From Devosia sp. Root413D1 (GTDB lineage: Bacteria > Pseudomonadota > Alphaproteobacteria > Rhizobiales > Devosiaceae), in NCBI RefSeq assembly GCF_001425235.1, contig NZ_LMEA01000001.1:719855-783854 (forward strand): DNA of 64,000 nucleotides, read 5' to 3'. Below are positions 1 to 8,114 of this stretch, one piece after another. The notes below the pieces were generated by a model that saw only the letters and a list, made by a program, of their open reading frames with translations, had not been told where the DNA came from and made no database searches. Positions within the stretch are counted from its first letter, which is position 1. Each line of letters begins with the position of its first letter. Both the position numbers and the translations under genes were made by a program.

Positions 1-516
1 CCACTCGGCGTAGAGCGCAAATATGCTGTCATAATAGGCCTGCGCCCCGGGCTTCTGCATATCGACGCCGTACATGTCGGGGTTCCAGCTGCAGATGCTG
101 GAGGTGTCGGCGATATCGGCGGCTCGCACCGTTGTGCCGAGGACGGGCAGGTTCTGCTCGACCGCCAGCCGCGGGATGCCGCGCATGATGTGGATGCCGA
201 ATTGCAGTCCCAGCCCATGCACCTGCCGCGCCAGCTCGGCGAAGCCAACCCCGTTGGCAGCCGAGGGGAAGCGGTTCAGCGCCGGCGTGACCCGCCCAAA
301 CCCGTCCATCGTCGGCACCGGCTTGGTGTTGTAGTTGTAGCTCCTGGCTTCCGGCTCGTACCACTGGATGTCGACGGTGAAGACGTCATAGCCGAAGGGC
401 AGCAGCTTTTCGGCCATGATCGCTGCGGTCTCGAGGGCCTGCGCCTCGGTGATCGTGGTGGCAAAGCTGTTCCAGCTGTTCCAGCCCATCGGCGGGGTCG
501 GGGCGAGAATGGTCAT
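1..516 (-). CDS. Alpha-galactosidase-like glycoside hydrolase (GH27 type), 3' part cut by window edge
   Basis: The first 172 codons of a gene that runs off the left end. The N-terminus has the GH27 clan D signature PPMGWNSWNSF at residues 6-16, followed by AEKLLPFGYDVFTVDIQWYE, the usual second strand with its acidic residue. Family members remove terminal alpha-galactosyl (or related) units from glycosides by a retaining mechanism; the catalytic aspartates lie beyond the cut and cannot be checked. No signal peptide is visible, so a cytoplasmic enzyme acting on imported oligosaccharide is likely. It follows ribokinase on the same strand after 107 nt, at the end of a run of carbohydrate and nucleoside genes. 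The Shine-Dalgarno before the ATG at 516 is weak. Substrate is not certain. Confidence 0.8.
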   Translation of the reverse strand, partial: MTILAPTPPMGWNSWNSFATTITEAQALETAAIMAEKLLPFGYDVFTVDIQWYEPEARSYNYNTKPVPTMDGFGRVTPALNRFPSAANGVGFAELARQVHGLGLQFGIHIMRGIPRLAVEQNLPVLGTTVRAADIADTSSICSWNPDMYGVDMQKPGAQAYYDSIFALYAEW

Positions 517-623
517 GGTTGGCGTCGATCCAGTTACTGAGACCGCGACGCCAACCCCCAGCCGGCTGCGACGTCAAGCGTCGCCACCGCCGACCGGGCG
601 AACCCGAAAGCATTTGCCCGATT

Positions 624-1556
624 TCAGGAGCCCGCGCCTGCCAGCATCGCCTCGATCTCGGCTCGAACAGGCATCGACGGTGCGGTGCCGGGTTTCTGCA
701 CCGAGAGGCCGGCGGTGGCGCAGCCGAAGCGGATGGCATCGACCGGCGATTGGCCCTCGGCCAGCGCCACGGCGAAGCCGCCATTGAAGGCGTCGCCGGC
801 ACCGGTGGTCTCGACCACCTTCTCCACCTTGAAGGCCGGCACCATGTGCGTGCCGGCTTCGCCATGGAGCAGTGCGCCCTTCTCGCCCAGGGTGATCAGC
901 GCATTCTTCGCGCCGCGGCGGACGAACTCCCTGGCAGCGGCCAGCGCATCGGCTTCGGTCTCGACCCGCAATCCGGTCAGCGTTGCCGCCTCGGTTTCGT
1001 TCGGCGTGACATAGTCGCAGAGCGCGTAGATCGCGTCGTCGACCGGCAGCGCCGGGGCTGGGTTGAGGATGGTGATCACCCCGTGCTGGCGGGCCAGCGC
1101 CAGCCCGGCGATCGCCGTTTCGACCGGCTGCTCGAACTGGGTGATCAGCACCTTGCTGCCGCGGATCACGCTCTCGGCCGCCGCCACGTCGGCCGGCGAC
1201 AGCTTTGCCGCCGCGCCGCTCTCGACGATGATGGCGTTATTGCCGGTCTCGGTGGAAACGAAGATGAACGCCGCGCCAGTGGGCAGGTGGTCATCGATCG
1301 CGACGGCCGAGGTGTCGATGCCGTCGGCCGCCCAGGCCTTCTGCGCCATGTCGCCAAAGGTGTCGCGGCCGATCCGGGTGATCATCCGCGCGTCGCCACC
1401 GGCCCGCGCCGCGGCGATCGCCTGGTTCGAGCCCTTGCCGCCCGGCCCGTCCTTGAACCCCTGGCCGAGAATGGTCTCGCCCATCAGCGGCAGCCGCGGC
1501 GCCCGGAACGCCAGATCCGCCACGAAAATCCCGAGCACTGCAACAGGTGCGCGCAT
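624..1556 (-). CDS. rbsK: Ribokinase (PfkB family)
   Basis: A 310-residue PfkB-fold sugar kinase that phosphorylates ribose with ATP to ribose-5-phosphate. The sugar-binding motif GGKGSNQAIAAARAG lies near residues 38-52, and the C-terminal anion-hole and catalytic-base motif TTGAGDAFNGGFAVAL near residue 250, with the catalytic Asp in GAGDAF. Length is normal for RbsK. A strong Shine-Dalgarno (GGGAGGAATC) precedes the ATG at 1556. It lies downstream of LacI, GATase-like and RarA-C-like genes on the same strand; no rbsACB or rbsD is next to it. The likely source of ribose is the nucleoside hydrolase encoded at 9540-10493, so a role in nucleoside salvage is inferred. Another pentose or deoxyribose is possible. 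Confidence 0.9.
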   Translation of the reverse strand: MRAPVAVLGIFVADLAFRAPRLPLMGETILGQGFKDGPGGKGSNQAIAAARAGGDARMITRIGRDTFGDMAQKAWAADGIDTSAVAIDDHLPTGAAFIFVSTETGNNAIIVESGAAAKLSPADVAAAESVIRGSKVLITQFEQPVETAIAGLALARQHGVITILNPAPALPVDDAIYALCDYVTPNETEAATLTGLRVETEADALAAAREFVRRGAKNALITLGEKGALLHGEAGTHMVPAFKVEKVVETTGAGDAFNGGFAVALAEGQSPVDAIRFGCATAGLSVQKPGTAPSMPVRAEIEAMLAGAGS

Positions 1557-1591
1557 GATTCCTCCCTATCCAGTGCTGTGCCGCACCGTTG

Positions 1592-1618
1592 CCCAGAACT
1601 CGCTGGGATGACACCGAG
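1592..1618. repeat. Half copy of a GCTGGGATGAC-type intergenic palindrome
   Basis: Within the 115-nt gap between ribokinase and the upstream gene, a CCCAG/CTGGG stem (1592-1596 with 1603-1607) is followed by 11 more bases, so that GCTGGGATGACACCGAG is identical to the right arm and flank of the full element at 52839-52916. The left arm is not preserved. It looks like a decayed or truncated member of that repeat family. Confidence 0.55.
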
Positions 1619-1671
1619 GATGGGGAGAGCGCAATGCATCTCCTCCCACCTGATACTCATAACGGACCGCC

Positions 1672-2265
1672 CTAGCTGAGCTTGCCCGCCTTCAATGCCG
1701 CGAGGATCCAGTCGCGATAGGTCTGGTCCTTGTTCTCGATCTCGGGGGAAACCTTGCTGGCTTCGGTCATGAAGTAAAGGTAGTCCCGCCCCATCGCCTC
1801 GCCGCGGCCGGTATGCATGTCGACGGCGAAATCCGGAATCTCCGGCAGGCGTTCGCCGAAGGCCATGGCGTGCTTGGCCCAGTTGACCATGTCGTCGGTG
1901 GTGCGGTCCTTCTTGCCCGATGACAAGACGCGGATGGCGTGCGCCGCGAACAGAAACCGGTCATGCGTCGGCCGGTCGAAGCGCTGGTGGGTGCGATAGA
2001 GCGTATCGACCAGCACCGGCGCATCGAGGTTGCCGAAGCCGACATCCTCGACGGATATCACCGCCAGCCGATCCCACAGCTTCTGCTCGAGTTCGGGGCT
2101 GGTGAGGTACATCTCCCAGCCGAGCAGCACGGCATTCTCGGTGAGGCCGCGGCGGATGGATTTCTGCAGCGCCGAAATCACCTCGTCGGCGGGAAAGCCG
2201 TTTTCGGTGGTGGTGCGCTGCCACGGGTCGGGCGCCTGCTTGACCTTGATGCCGTCCTCGCTCAT
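1672..2265 (-). CDS. Orphan RarA/MgsA C-terminal-domain protein
   Basis: This 197-residue protein resembles only the C-terminal tetramerisation region of the RarA/MgsA replication-associated AAA+ ATPase: residues 35-75 read ALQKSIRRGLTENAV, then WEMYLTSPELEQKLWDRLAVISVEDVG, the hallmark helical pattern of that domain. No Walker A or B is present, so an ATPase label would be misleading. The start at 2265 was chosen because its ATG overlaps the stop of the upstream GATase-like gene (ATGA), implying translational coupling. What it does is unknown. Its setting, between a GATase1-like protein and ribokinase under a LacI regulator, points to metabolism or sugar transport control, not to replication. 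Confidence 0.7.
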   Translation of the reverse strand: MSEDGIKVKQAPDPWQRTTTENGFPADEVISALQKSIRRGLTENAVLLGWEMYLTSPELEQKLWDRLAVISVEDVGFGNLDAPVLVDTLYRTHQRFDRPTHDRFLFAAHAIRVLSSGKKDRTTDDMVNWAKHAMAFGERLPEIPDFAVDMHTGRGEAMGRDYLYFMTEASKVSPEIENKDQTYRDWILAALKAGKLS

Positions 2266-3011
2266 TTGCCGCTCACCCAGTTGGCTATGTTGTTCCACAA
2301 GGGCGCATAGCCGGCCCAGTCGACGAAGGGCGGCGGGGCCCAGTGCGGCCCGCAATCGGAGGTGAACACCGCCGAGCGGCCTTTGCCGAACTCGGCCACC
2401 GCGATCAGCGGATCGCCGCCGACCCGCACCAGCACTTCGGCATCGGGCTTGGCCGCCACTTCGTTATAGCCGAGCAGCGCCGGCCACTCGCCCGCAATCC
2501 CCTTGGTGATCGGATGGCCGGGGTCGCCGACATGGGCGACGACGCCCTGCGGGTTCTCCCGGCGGTCGTCATGACGGGAAAGCGTCACCGGCAGCACCTC
2601 TTCGATCGCCGTGCCGGCATATTGCCCCTTGGCGTCGATGCCCTGGAAGGTGAGATAGCCGCCGATCATCACGAGGCCGCCGCCATTGAGCACATAGTCC
2701 TTGATGGCGGTCAGCCGATTGGGCAGCGGTACCGAGCGCACGAACGTATCGGGGTGGAGCAGCAGCGTGTTGGCGCCGATGTCCGACAGCATCACCACGT
2801 CATAGGCGGCGAGCGCCTCGGCGGTCTGCGGGAAATCGCGGGCGGCGAGGTGGTTGGGGAGGAACGTCACCTCCCAACCGCCGCTCTCCAGGGCGGCTTT
2901 GAGCCACCTCACCCCTTCGTTGTATTCAGTGGTGGTGAAGCTGTCGAAACCCTTGGTGTGGATCGAATGGGTGACCCAGGATTCCCCGGCAATCAGTACG
3001 CGCTTGCTCAC
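2262..3011 (-). CDS. GATase1-like protein (putative glutamine amidotransferase fold)
   Basis: A 249-residue protein of the class I glutamine-amidotransferase-like fold, closest in feel to the PF07090 group (related to ThuA). It starts RVLIAGESWVTHSIHTKGFDSF and contains YDVVMLSDIGANTLLL, GGGLVMIGGYLTFQG and GRSAVFTSDCGPHW in family order. The nucleophile-elbow Cys of true amidotransferases is not present at GGYLTF, so glutaminase activity is not supported. It overlaps the LacI gene upstream and the RarA-C-like gene downstream by ATGA junctions, so the three are one transcript. Role unknown; binding or processing of a sugar or nucleoside derivative is a guess from context. Confidence 0.75.
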   Translation of the reverse strand: MSKRVLIAGESWVTHSIHTKGFDSFTTTEYNEGVRWLKAALESGGWEVTFLPNHLAARDFPQTAEALAAYDVVMLSDIGANTLLLHPDTFVRSVPLPNRLTAIKDYVLNGGGLVMIGGYLTFQGIDAKGQYAGTAIEEVLPVTLSRHDDRRENPQGVVAHVGDPGHPITKGIAGEWPALLGYNEVAAKPDAEVLVRVGGDPLIAVAEFGKGRSAVFTSDCGPHWAPPPFVDWAGYAPLWNNIANWVSGK

Positions 3012-4024
3012 GCTGTAAAGTCCTTCTGAGTGGGTGCGCCGACCGACTGGCGCACGATGAGTTCGACTGGCAGCCGCGTCAGCAGCGGCGGCGCCTCGCC
3101 GTTGAGCAACGCCAGCAACGTCAAAAAGCCCTGGCGGCCGAGTTGCTCGACCGGCTGGCGGATGGCGGTCAGCGGCGGCGTCAGCAGCGCGCCGAACGGC
3201 ATGTCGTCGAAGCCGATCAGCGAGATGTCGTCGGGGACGCTCACCCCGGCCTCCTTGAGCCCCATCACGGCGCCGATGGCGAGATAATCGGATGAAGCGA
3301 AAATGGCGGTCGGCGGCAGCGGCAGCTCGAGGAATTTTCGCGTCGCGGCGCGCGCCAGTTCCGGTGCGAAGCTGCCCATCGCGACATATTCCGGCCGCAC
3401 CGCGATGCCGGCCTCGTTCATCGCCAGCAGAAACCCCTCGCGCCGCTCGGTCACCGTCAACAGGCCATGCGGGCCGCCGAGATAGGCGATGCGCCGGTGG
3501 CCGGCTTCGATCAGGTGGCGGGTCGCCGTATGCGCCCCCTCGGTGTTCTCGACGAACAGCCGCGGCACGCTGACGCCCGGGATGTCCTCGTCGACGATGA
3601 CGACGTTCTTCCGCTTGCCGATCAGGTTGGCGAGCGTCCCATCATCGGGGGTGTTGGTCATCATCACCAGGCCATCGATATGGCGGTCGTGCAGCCGCTC
3701 CAGCGAGGCGATCTCGCGGTCGCGGTCCGAGCGGGTCGAGCTCATGAACACGGTGTAGCCGTGCCGGTCCGCCTCGTCCTCGAAGGCCGAGGCGAGCTCG
3801 GCGAAGAACGGCTCACGGATTTCCGGCGTCACCAGGCCGACCGCCTCGGTCTTGCCGGTGGAGAGGCGTTTGGCGAGGAGGTTCGGCCGGTAGTCGAGCT
3901 TGGCGATCGCCGCATCGATCCGCCCCGCCGTCGAGGGCGGCAACTCGATACGATTGTTCAAGTACCGGGACACCGTTGTCGGCGACACCCCGGCATCCTG
4001 CGCCACATCATGGATTGTTGCCAT
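3008..4024 (-). CDS. LacI-family transcriptional regulator
   Basis: A 338-residue LacI/PurR-type repressor. The N-terminal helix-turn-helix reads TIHDVAQDAGVSPTTVSRYL (residues 3-22), with a hinge-helix region ending LAKRLSTGKT near residue 59; the rest is a periplasmic-binding-protein-like effector domain with GLVTPEIREPFF, IDGLVMM, HRRIAYLGG, AIFASSDYLAIG and ISLIGFDDMPFG. It is the first gene of an ATGA-coupled run with the GATase-like and RarA-C-like genes. A sequence in front of it (4071-4084) matches 11 of 14 positions of the perfect palindrome in the promoter of the nucleoside operon at 8151-8164, so autoregulation and control of that operon are inferred. The inducer is likely a nucleoside, base or sugar. 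Confidence 0.92.
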   Translation of the reverse strand: MATIHDVAQDAGVSPTTVSRYLNNRIELPPSTAGRIDAAIAKLDYRPNLLAKRLSTGKTEAVGLVTPEIREPFFAELASAFEDEADRHGYTVFMSSTRSDRDREIASLERLHDRHIDGLVMMTNTPDDGTLANLIGKRKNVVIVDEDIPGVSVPRLFVENTEGAHTATRHLIEAGHRRIAYLGGPHGLLTVTERREGFLLAMNEAGIAVRPEYVAMGSFAPELARAATRKFLELPLPPTAIFASSDYLAIGAVMGLKEAGVSVPDDISLIGFDDMPFGALLTPPLTAIRQPVEQLGRQGFLTLLALLNGEAPPLLTRLPVELIVRQSVGAPTQKDFTA

Positions 4025-4060
4025 TGCACCCCCACTCGCACAGGTAAGCTAGATCGATGC

Positions 4061-4084
4061 AAACGCTTTAGTAAAGCGGTTTCG
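4061..4084. promoter_or_regulatory. Putative LacI-family operator upstream of the LacI gene
   Basis: CGCTTTA-G-TAAAGCG (4064-4078) is a perfect 7-bp inverted repeat 40 nt upstream of the LacI ATG. Overlapping it, GTAAAGCGGTTTCG (4071-4084) agrees at 11 of 14 positions with GTAAACCGGTTTAC at 8151-8164, including the central CG pair typical of LacI-family sites. Autoregulation is inferred from this match. Confidence 0.55.
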
Positions 4085-4148
4085 TAACCGGATTCCCTGC
4101 GTTTGTTGTCCTCTGCCATCTCCGCTTTCGCCGAAGGACGATGTGATC

Positions 4149-4271
4149 GCCTCCCTCCCCCCGCGGCGCTACGCGTCCGCTAGGAGGGGAGGGATTGAGG
4201 GAGGGGGTGGTGCGGTGATCACCGATGGACCCCCACCCCCACCCCCACCCCTCCCCTCAAGGGGGAGGGGA
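4149..4271. repeat. C-rich palindromic intergenic element (copy A1)
   Basis: This 123-nt element fills most of the 270-nt gap between ade and LacI. The left part CTCCCTCCCCCCGCGGCGC and the right part CTCCCCTCAAGGGGGAGGGG can fold on each other and each forms its own hairpin; the middle holds a run of three CCCCCA units. Its order of blocks (CCGCTAGGAGGGGAG, ATTGAGGGAGGGGGTGGTGCGGT) is repeated nearly exactly at 46014-46150, so it is a dispersed family member. The remaining gap holds only the LacI operator region. Confidence 0.7.
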
Positions 4272-4294
4272 GCTCGCGGCCGGTGGACGCCGGA

Positions 4295-6160
4295 CTACCA
4301 AACCACCGGATGCACCTCGCCGGTCGAGACGTTGACGAAGCCGTCCGGCGCCAGCGGCGAGGGCGCCACCAGCACCCAGGTCCAGGGCGCGCAGGTGAGC
4401 GTCGCGAACATCAGCCGTTCCGGAAAGCCCGGGTTCCAGCGCGGCCGGAAGGTCGGCTCGTACATCCAGTCGACCGCTTCTGCGGCGCGGTAGAGAGCCT
4501 GCATGTCGGCGTCGAGCTCTGCTGCCGGGCGCTTACTCATCAGCCCGCCGATCTCGAACCGCACCGTTGCCGTGACCTTGCCCTTGTGCACCAGCGCCCA
4601 GCCGCCCTGTGTCTCCCGCAGCGTGTTGACCGCCAGCGCCATGGCGGCGTCCGATGAACCACAGGTCCAGATATTGTGTTTGTCGTGCGCCACCGAGCAG
4701 GCGACGGCGGTGTCCGGATCGCGGGGGCCGCAGCCGCGCCAGAACATCTTCGCCACTTTCCCCTCACCGGAGAAGCGATCGACGATGGCGAACTTGGTGA
4801 GGTTCTCGCTTTCGAGCCGCTGCACCTCGCCGTCCACGACCGGCAGCTCCATGGTGTAGAACTCCGGATGCCAGTGGAACGGTCGGATCACCGCCGACTG
4901 CATGGTCTTCCGCCCCGGCGCCGCCTTGATGGCAAAGTCCCCGGCGGTGATCTCGCGCTGGATATTGATGGTTCGCGTTGCCCATTCCGGCCAGGCGATA
5001 TCCGGCACCTTGCCGATGAACTTCGTGCCTTCCGAAATCTGCGCCCCATCGGCCCAGACCTTGGCGATCTTCAGCGACGAGACATCGTCGAGCAGCACCA
5101 TGTCGGCGAACCGCCCAGGCGAGATCGAGCCGACCCAGGGCGTGAGTCGCATGTGCCGCGCCGGGTTGATCGTCGCGCACTGGATGGCGATCTCGGCCGG
5201 CAGGCCCGCGGCGATGGCGGTGCGGATATTGTGGTCGGTGGCGCCGGTCTCGAGCGTCAGCGTGGCGCTGCGGTCGTCGGTGGCGAAGGCGACCTGGCTC
5301 CAGTCGACCAGTCCCTTCTGCAGCAGCCCGGTGACGATCTCGGTCATCGAGTGGATGCGGATCTCGATGAACAGGCCGTGCCTGAGCTTGTCCCAGGCCT
5401 CGTCGGCCGTCATCATCTCATGGTCGGAGGCGAGGCCGGCCGCGGCGAAGGCGTTGATTTCGCCGAGCGTGCGGAGGCCCGCGCCGTGGCCTTCGACCAC
5501 GCCACGCGCCGCGAAAGTCGCCTCGATCATCCCCCATAGCCGTTGGTGCGAGGGGTTTTCCGGGTTCCACACCGCCGGCCAGTCCATCACCTCGTCGAGC
5601 CCGGTGACCATCGGGCTGGCGGCCATAAACTTTGCCTGCTCGTCATGGCCGAAATACCCACCGCCCCACTCGTACGCTGTGGGCGGCACGGCCGAGCCGG
5701 GCTGCGGGAAAACCTTCAGCGGCGAGCCCGCTTGCCGCGCCGTCAGCCAGAATTCGAGGTTGTGCGGGCCATCGACATTGGAGAATTCGTGGCTCGCCTC
5801 GCAGGTCCAGGTATTGCCGCGCGGCATCACCAAGGCCGCTTCCCATTCCGGCGTCAGGTGCGAGCTCTCGATATGCTTGTGCACCTCGCCGAAGCCGGGC
5901 ACTGCGGCGAGCTTCGGCTCGTGGAAACGCTCCTTGACCTGCCCCTGGTACTCGCCCGTCGGCCCGACCCAGGCGATGCGCTTGCCGCGCATGACGATCT
6001 CCTGGTCGTGCATCCAGGTGCGCGAATGGACGTCGAGGAGCTTGCCGACCCGCACCGAGCGGTCGGCCGGGCGCTTGCCCAACGCCACCAGCAGCAGGTC
6101 CTGCCGGATTTTGACTTCGTCGGCGGCGGTGATGAGGAGGTCGTCGGGGAGGGAGGTCAT
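4295..6160 (-). CDS. ade: Adenine deaminase-like amidohydrolase
   Basis: A 621-residue protein of the adenine deaminase (Ade) branch of the amidohydrolases, expected to hydrolyse adenine to hypoxanthine and ammonia. Metal-binding HKHIESSHLTPEW lies near residues 99-111, equivalent to the HxHIESS motif of Ade. GLASDHEMMTADEA and GRFADMVLLDD follow in family order, and the C-terminal Ade domain has SVAHDKHNIWTCGSSDAAMA. The usual Asp before the first metal His (DAHVHIESS) is Glu-Val here, and the protein is slightly longer than typical Ade, so another aminopurine or related substrate is possible. The Shine-Dalgarno AGGATATCTCT precedes ATG at 6160. It lies downstream of cdd and the creatininase gene, separated by a repeat element. 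Confidence 0.82.
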   Translation of the reverse strand: MTSLPDDLLITAADEVKIRQDLLLVALGKRPADRSVRVGKLLDVHSRTWMHDQEIVMRGKRIAWVGPTGEYQGQVKERFHEPKLAAVPGFGEVHKHIESSHLTPEWEAALVMPRGNTWTCEASHEFSNVDGPHNLEFWLTARQAGSPLKVFPQPGSAVPPTAYEWGGGYFGHDEQAKFMAASPMVTGLDEVMDWPAVWNPENPSHQRLWGMIEATFAARGVVEGHGAGLRTLGEINAFAAAGLASDHEMMTADEAWDKLRHGLFIEIRIHSMTEIVTGLLQKGLVDWSQVAFATDDRSATLTLETGATDHNIRTAIAAGLPAEIAIQCATINPARHMRLTPWVGSISPGRFADMVLLDDVSSLKIAKVWADGAQISEGTKFIGKVPDIAWPEWATRTINIQREITAGDFAIKAAPGRKTMQSAVIRPFHWHPEFYTMELPVVDGEVQRLESENLTKFAIVDRFSGEGKVAKMFWRGCGPRDPDTAVACSVAHDKHNIWTCGSSDAAMALAVNTLRETQGGWALVHKGKVTATVRFEIGGLMSKRPAAELDADMQALYRAAEAVDWMYEPTFRPRWNPGFPERLMFATLTCAPWTWVLVAPSPLAPDGFVNVSTGEVHPVVW

Positions 6161-6180
6161 AGAGATATCCTATTGATAGA

Positions 6181-6381
6181 GACGGCCCCCTCCCATCCTC
6201 CCCCATGAAGGGGGAGGTGCCCCGCCAGCGTGTTTGGCACGATCGAGCCGCAGCCTCGACTCTTCACCTCCCCCTTCATGGCGGACTTCGAGCCGTCCCG
6301 TAGGGCAAATCGCTCCAGTGGAGCGATTTGAGGCGAGAAGGCCATGAGAGCCATGCTCGAATGGCGAGGGAGGGGGCCGTC
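6181..6381. repeat. 201-bp nested inverted-repeat element
   Basis: The ends GACGGCCCCCTCCC (6181-6194) and GGGAGGGGGCCGTC (6368-6381) are a perfect 14-bp inverted repeat. Inside, CATGAAGGGGGAGGTG (6204-6219) pairs perfectly with 6265-6280 over 16 bp, and CAAATCGCTCC (6306-6316) pairs with GGAGCGATTTG (6320-6330) over 11 bp. There is no coding capacity. The structure is that of a small non-autonomous or BIME-like mosaic, and it fills nearly the whole gap between the creatininase and ade genes. Confidence 0.75.
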
Positions 6382-6395
6382 TGCTTCAGTTGGGC

Positions 6396-7127
6396 TCAAA
6401 TTCCGTACTTCTTCTTCCAGATCCCGATCAATCGCAGCGACTCCGCCGCGATCCCCGCGATCAGCTCTTCACCCTTCTGCGCCGTAGCCGGTCGCGGGTC
6501 GCCGAAGACGCCCGATCTGTTGAAGGCCGAGAGTTTCATCGGCTCGGCGCCGAACAGCTCCGGGAACTCTGGATATTCCGGTGCGGCGCGCTCCATGCGC
6601 ACGGTCTCGGGCGCCAGCGCCAGCATCATCGAGGTCTCCACCTCGTCGGCGTGGTAAAAGCCCGGCCCGGCCGGCTCGCTCTCCATCAGCTCGGCGGCCA
6701 GCGCTTCGAGCCTGGGATAGTCGAGATGCAGCACCGGAAAACCCGCTTCGCTCAACGCCCGCGCCGCGAGATTGATCGGTTCGCGGTTGCCGAAATGCCC
6801 GTTGACGGTGATCAGCCCTTTCACCCCCATGCGCTGCAGTCCGCGGCCGATATCGGTGATCGTGGCGCGCAGCGTTTCGGGCGACAGCGACAGCGTTCCG
6901 GCCCAGTCTTCCGCCGTCCAGGCATCGCCATAGGCGATGGCCGGTAGCAGCAGCCCGCCAAAACCCTCGGCGATGCGCTGGGCGACGCCGCTCGCCAGCA
7001 CCGTGTCGGTGAGGAGCGGCAGGTGCGCGCCATGCTGCTCCACTGCGCCCACCGGCAGCACGGCGATCAGCCCCCGGGCAATGGCGGCGGAGACGTCTTC
7101 CCAACTGGCGCTTTGAGTATCGAGCAT
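6396..7127 (-). CDS. Creatininase-family amidohydrolase
   Basis: A 243-residue protein of the creatinine amidohydrolase / FAPy-deformylase-like family. Metal-ligand motifs are visible: VLPVGAVEQHGAHLPLLTD (residues 24-42, with Glu, His and Asp ligands), ITVNGHFGN near residue 113, and FYHADEVETSMMLAL with the later Glu. Members open cyclic amides such as creatinine or act in riboflavin, F420 and mycofactocin-type chemistry. Given the flanking deaminases, a role on a purine or pyrimidine derivative is inferred but not shown. The ATG at 7127 is used because it shares a base with the cdd stop (TGATG); a GTG three codons upstream is also possible. Confidence 0.83.
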   Translation of the reverse strand: MLDTQSASWEDVSAAIARGLIAVLPVGAVEQHGAHLPLLTDTVLASGVAQRIAEGFGGLLLPAIAYGDAWTAEDWAGTLSLSPETLRATITDIGRGLQRMGVKGLITVNGHFGNREPINLAARALSEAGFPVLHLDYPRLEALAAELMESEPAGPGFYHADEVETSMMLALAPETVRMERAAPEYPEFPELFGAEPMKLSAFNRSGVFGDPRPATAQKGEELIAGIAAESLRLIGIWKKKYGI

Positions 7128-8083
7128 CAAGCCCACCCTACGATTGACAACGGCGCACGAGGAGCAAGCTTGCCGAAGAGCTCCGTCACACCAAGCGCAT
7201 AGTCGACATTGCCACCGAGGCGTGTCCCCAGCGCCGCCTCGGCGATGTCGGATGCCTCGTAGCCGTGGGCGATAAGGTTGATGATCGCCGCCTGCAAGGG
7301 GCCCATGGTCGGATTGAACGCAACGCTCTCCACCGAGAAGCCCGAGATAATTTGCCCGTCATTGAGCGCCAGCACCACGGCGCCCGGGCATTTGCTGTAG
7401 GGCGCATGGGCGCGGCGGCCGGCATCGAGCAGCCGGTCGGCGATGGTCGTGGGCCAGTCATTGGCGGCGAGGTTGAGCGTCGCGTCGTAGGCGCCGGCGA
7501 TCGCTCCGCGCTCGCCCAGATAGTCCGGGTCGAACGGCCACGGATAGAGCTGCGCCATGCTCAGCCGATGCCCGAGCGGGTCGATCAGTGTCAGCTCGCG
7601 GCTGCCGGCAAACTCCGAAATGTACTGCCGGCAGTGGGCGCAGGGATGCGCTTCCCCGATGGCGATGGTTTCGACCGTGGTGCCGCGCGAGGCTGCGCGG
7701 GTGAACACGAACCCCTCGCCGTGGATGGTGAAGCCCAGATGCGTGCCGGGGAATTCGACATTACCGCCCAGGATCAGGTTGCCGGTCTCGCGTTCCAGCC
7801 CCACTGCACCGACGAAGAAGTTTGAAATCGGCGGCCTTGCGATCCCCCGTGCCGGGGCCAGCGCCAGAAGCATCAACTCCTCGACGCTGCCGAGCCCGAA
7901 GCTTTGGCGCAGTATCGTCACTTCGGCGGCGAGCACGATGCTGCCCAGATTATCTTCCGGTCGGCGGGCTTTTGCTGCCACCAGCCTCGTGATTTCTGCG
8001 CTGAGCCTGTCGCCGATTTCAGCACTCTGGCGGTCAAAGCGGGCGGCCATATCGGGGTCCGCCTGGAACGGATTGAGGCTCAC
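7127..8083 (-). CDS. cdd: Cytidine deaminase, two-domain dimeric type
   Basis: A 318-residue homologue of the long E. coli-type cytidine deaminase, converting (deoxy)cytidine to (deoxy)uridine in pyrimidine salvage. The catalytic domain has NFFVGAVG, GGNVEFPG, IHGEGFVFTRA and HPCAHCRQYISEF: the zinc ligands are the His of HGE and the two Cys of PCAHC, and the proton-shuttle Glu is present. The second, non-catalytic domain has HAPYSKCPGAVVLAL and GGNVDYALG. E. coli has HAE where this has HGE. The start is GTG at 8083 with a weak Shine-Dalgarno. The gene faces the nucleoside operon across 95 nt that contain a LacI-type operator. Confidence 0.88.
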   Translation of the reverse strand: MSLNPFQADPDMAARFDRQSAEIGDRLSAEITRLVAAKARRPEDNLGSIVLAAEVTILRQSFGLGSVEELMLLALAPARGIARPPISNFFVGAVGLERETGNLILGGNVEFPGTHLGFTIHGEGFVFTRAASRGTTVETIAIGEAHPCAHCRQYISEFAGSRELTLIDPLGHRLSMAQLYPWPFDPDYLGERGAIAGAYDATLNLAANDWPTTIADRLLDAGRRAHAPYSKCPGAVVLALNDGQIISGFSVESVAFNPTMGPLQAAIINLIAHGYEASDIAEAALGTRLGGNVDYALGVTELFGKLAPRAPLSIVGWA

Positions 8084-8114
8084 TTCAGGTGCCTGTGTCC
8101 TGCCGCGATTGCAT

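Noticed and set aside
519-1679. Open plus-strand frame of 386 codons opposite ribokinase
   Set aside because: It has Arg/Gly/Asp-rich sequence with no family-like motif and is antisense to a clear PfkB kinase; such frames are a by-product of high GC third positions.
1672-2265. AAA-family ATPase annotation for the RarA-C-like protein
   Set aside because: No Walker A, Walker B or sensor motif is present; only the C-terminal domain pattern of RarA/MgsA is seen.
4149-4271. CRISPR-like repeats in the CCCCCA-rich stretch
   Set aside because: The tandem CCCCCA units are only 6 nt long with no spacers; they are part of a palindromic intergenic element.
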